A stretch of 64,000 nt of DNA from Xylanibacter muris (lineage in GTDB: Bacteria > Bacteroidota > Bacteroidia > Bacteroidales > Bacteroidaceae). The notes beneath the pieces were generated by a model. It saw only the letters and a program-made list of their open reading frames with translations, did not search any database and was not told where the DNA came from. The position numbers were made by a program, and so were the translations under genes. The stretch covers positions 248,001-312,000 of the forward strand of contig NZ_JABKKF010000001.1 of the NCBI RefSeq assembly GCF_013166605.1. Direction: 5' to 3'. The first letter of the stretch is position 1. Each line of letters opens with the position of its first letter. Positions 63,620-64,000 of this stretch are shown piece after piece.

Positions 63620-63871
63620 CTTTCCTATTGTTTGTTTATAAATAAAATGCGTATTATCATTGCTTCCGCCGCATGCCAAGGTAGCGCATGCGTAACAATA
63701 TGACGGGCATCTGACACATTGAAGTGGCAATTGCCGCGTCATACAGGTGTGGGTATACAGTAATGACATGCCAGTGCTATACAGGCGTCATACTTGCATA
63801 CTCATAGAAAAAACCTTTCATAATTGGCCGTTATTTAGGGGTTCTCTCTTGCAATATAAACACAGTGAGGC
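63620..63871. other. Intergenic region upstream of the PD40 gene
   Basis: No gene is supported here. It holds a perfect 7-bp dyad, CGCATGC (63670-63676) with GCATGCG (63686-63692), about 50-75 bp upstream of the PD40 start, and two loosely similar ATACAGG-containing stretches near 63735-63775. A clear TAnnTTTG promoter for the minus strand was not found. Confidence 0.4.
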
Positions 63872-63979
63872 AAAAAAGAGGAGCGTATTCTTCCCAATTT
63901 CCTTATCGCCCCAAGGGAACGGCCAAGCACCCTGCATAAGATAAAAATAAAAGGAGAATACGCCCGAATATAGGCGCAT
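63872..63979 (-). ncRNA. Candidate structured small RNA ending in a T-tract
   Basis: Read on the minus strand: a perfect 9-bp closing stem (63963-63955 with 63891-63883, GCGTATTCT/AGAATACGC), a T-rich internal bulge, an inner 5-bp stem (TTATC 63944-63940 with GATAA 63907-63903), a GC-rich terminal loop, then TCCTC and TTTTTT (63877-63872). A long, once-bulged hairpin ending in U6 resembles a small RNA such as 6S, or the terminator of a gene beyond the window. An alternative hairpin (63979-63973 with 63965-63958) would break the closing stem. No ORF covers it. Confidence 0.4.
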
Positions 63980-64000
63980 CTAATCCCTTTATTCTCTTAT

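Noticed and set aside
63620..63769. 50-residue N-terminal extension of the PD40 protein
   Set aside because: The extension is Cys-rich, contains no export or domain feature, and the MMKKLFF signal peptide at 63619 is a far better start.

Overview
The window is chromosomal DNA from a member of the order Bacteroidales. The evidence is two SusC/SusD pairs, a CobN-like/ExbB-like/DUF2149 haem-type operon, fused-subunit KorAB, lipoproteins with acidic residues right after the lipobox Cys, promoters of the TTTG-19/20-TAnnTTTG type, and an almost complete lack of Shine-Dalgarno sites. The short C-terminal tails ending in G-I-Y-I-x-N-G-+-K-type motifs point towards the Prevotellaceae, but that family-level guess is weak. 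No tRNA, rRNA, transposase, phage gene or CRISPR array was found.

Layout. 1-4.1 kb (minus strand): the N-terminal part of cysS, then a four-gene set of ECF sigma factor, small four-helix membrane protein, TraB/GumN-like protein and M50 site-2-type protease. 4.2-9.7 kb: a DUF4143-type ATPase behind two tandem dyads, an acetyl-CoA hydrolase/transferase-family gene, a MalY/PatB aminotransferase overlapping a DUF3737 beta-helix protein, and the first copy of a 96-bp dispersed repeat. 10-19.9 kb (plus strand): miaB, then an envelope-glycolipid cluster (MsbA-type ABC exporter, LTA-synthase-like phosphotransferase, LpxL-type acyltransferase, two glycosyltransferases, ArnT-like transferase). 20-26.5 kb: korAB, a sirtuin, and three FKBP-type prolyl isomerases in tandem.

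26.5-35.4 kb: the second repeat copy, then a six-gene operon with translational coupling at every junction: calycin-like surface lipoprotein, TonB-dependent receptor, CobN-like HmuS, membrane protein, MotA/TolQ/ExbB-like protein, DUF2149 protein. It has the layout of hmuYRSTUV haem-uptake operons. The receptor would take up haem or a related tetrapyrrole, the anchored CobN-like protein would remove the metal in the periplasm, and the ExbB/ExbD-like pair may energise the process.

35.5-59.2 kb: a polysaccharide utilisation locus with a divergent GH3 enzyme, the run FAS1 - SusC - SusD - FAS1 - FAS1 - SusC - SusD, a beta-helix protein and a PL1-like pectate lyase. Pectin is the likely substrate, and no regulator lies inside. 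59.5-61.7 kb: a metal-efflux pair, a free HMA-domain protein and a Zn/Cd-type P1B ATPase without its own HMA domain. 61.8-64 kb (minus strand): a beta-barrel protein, a PD40 beta-propeller protein, and at the edge a strongly structured stretch that may be a small RNA.
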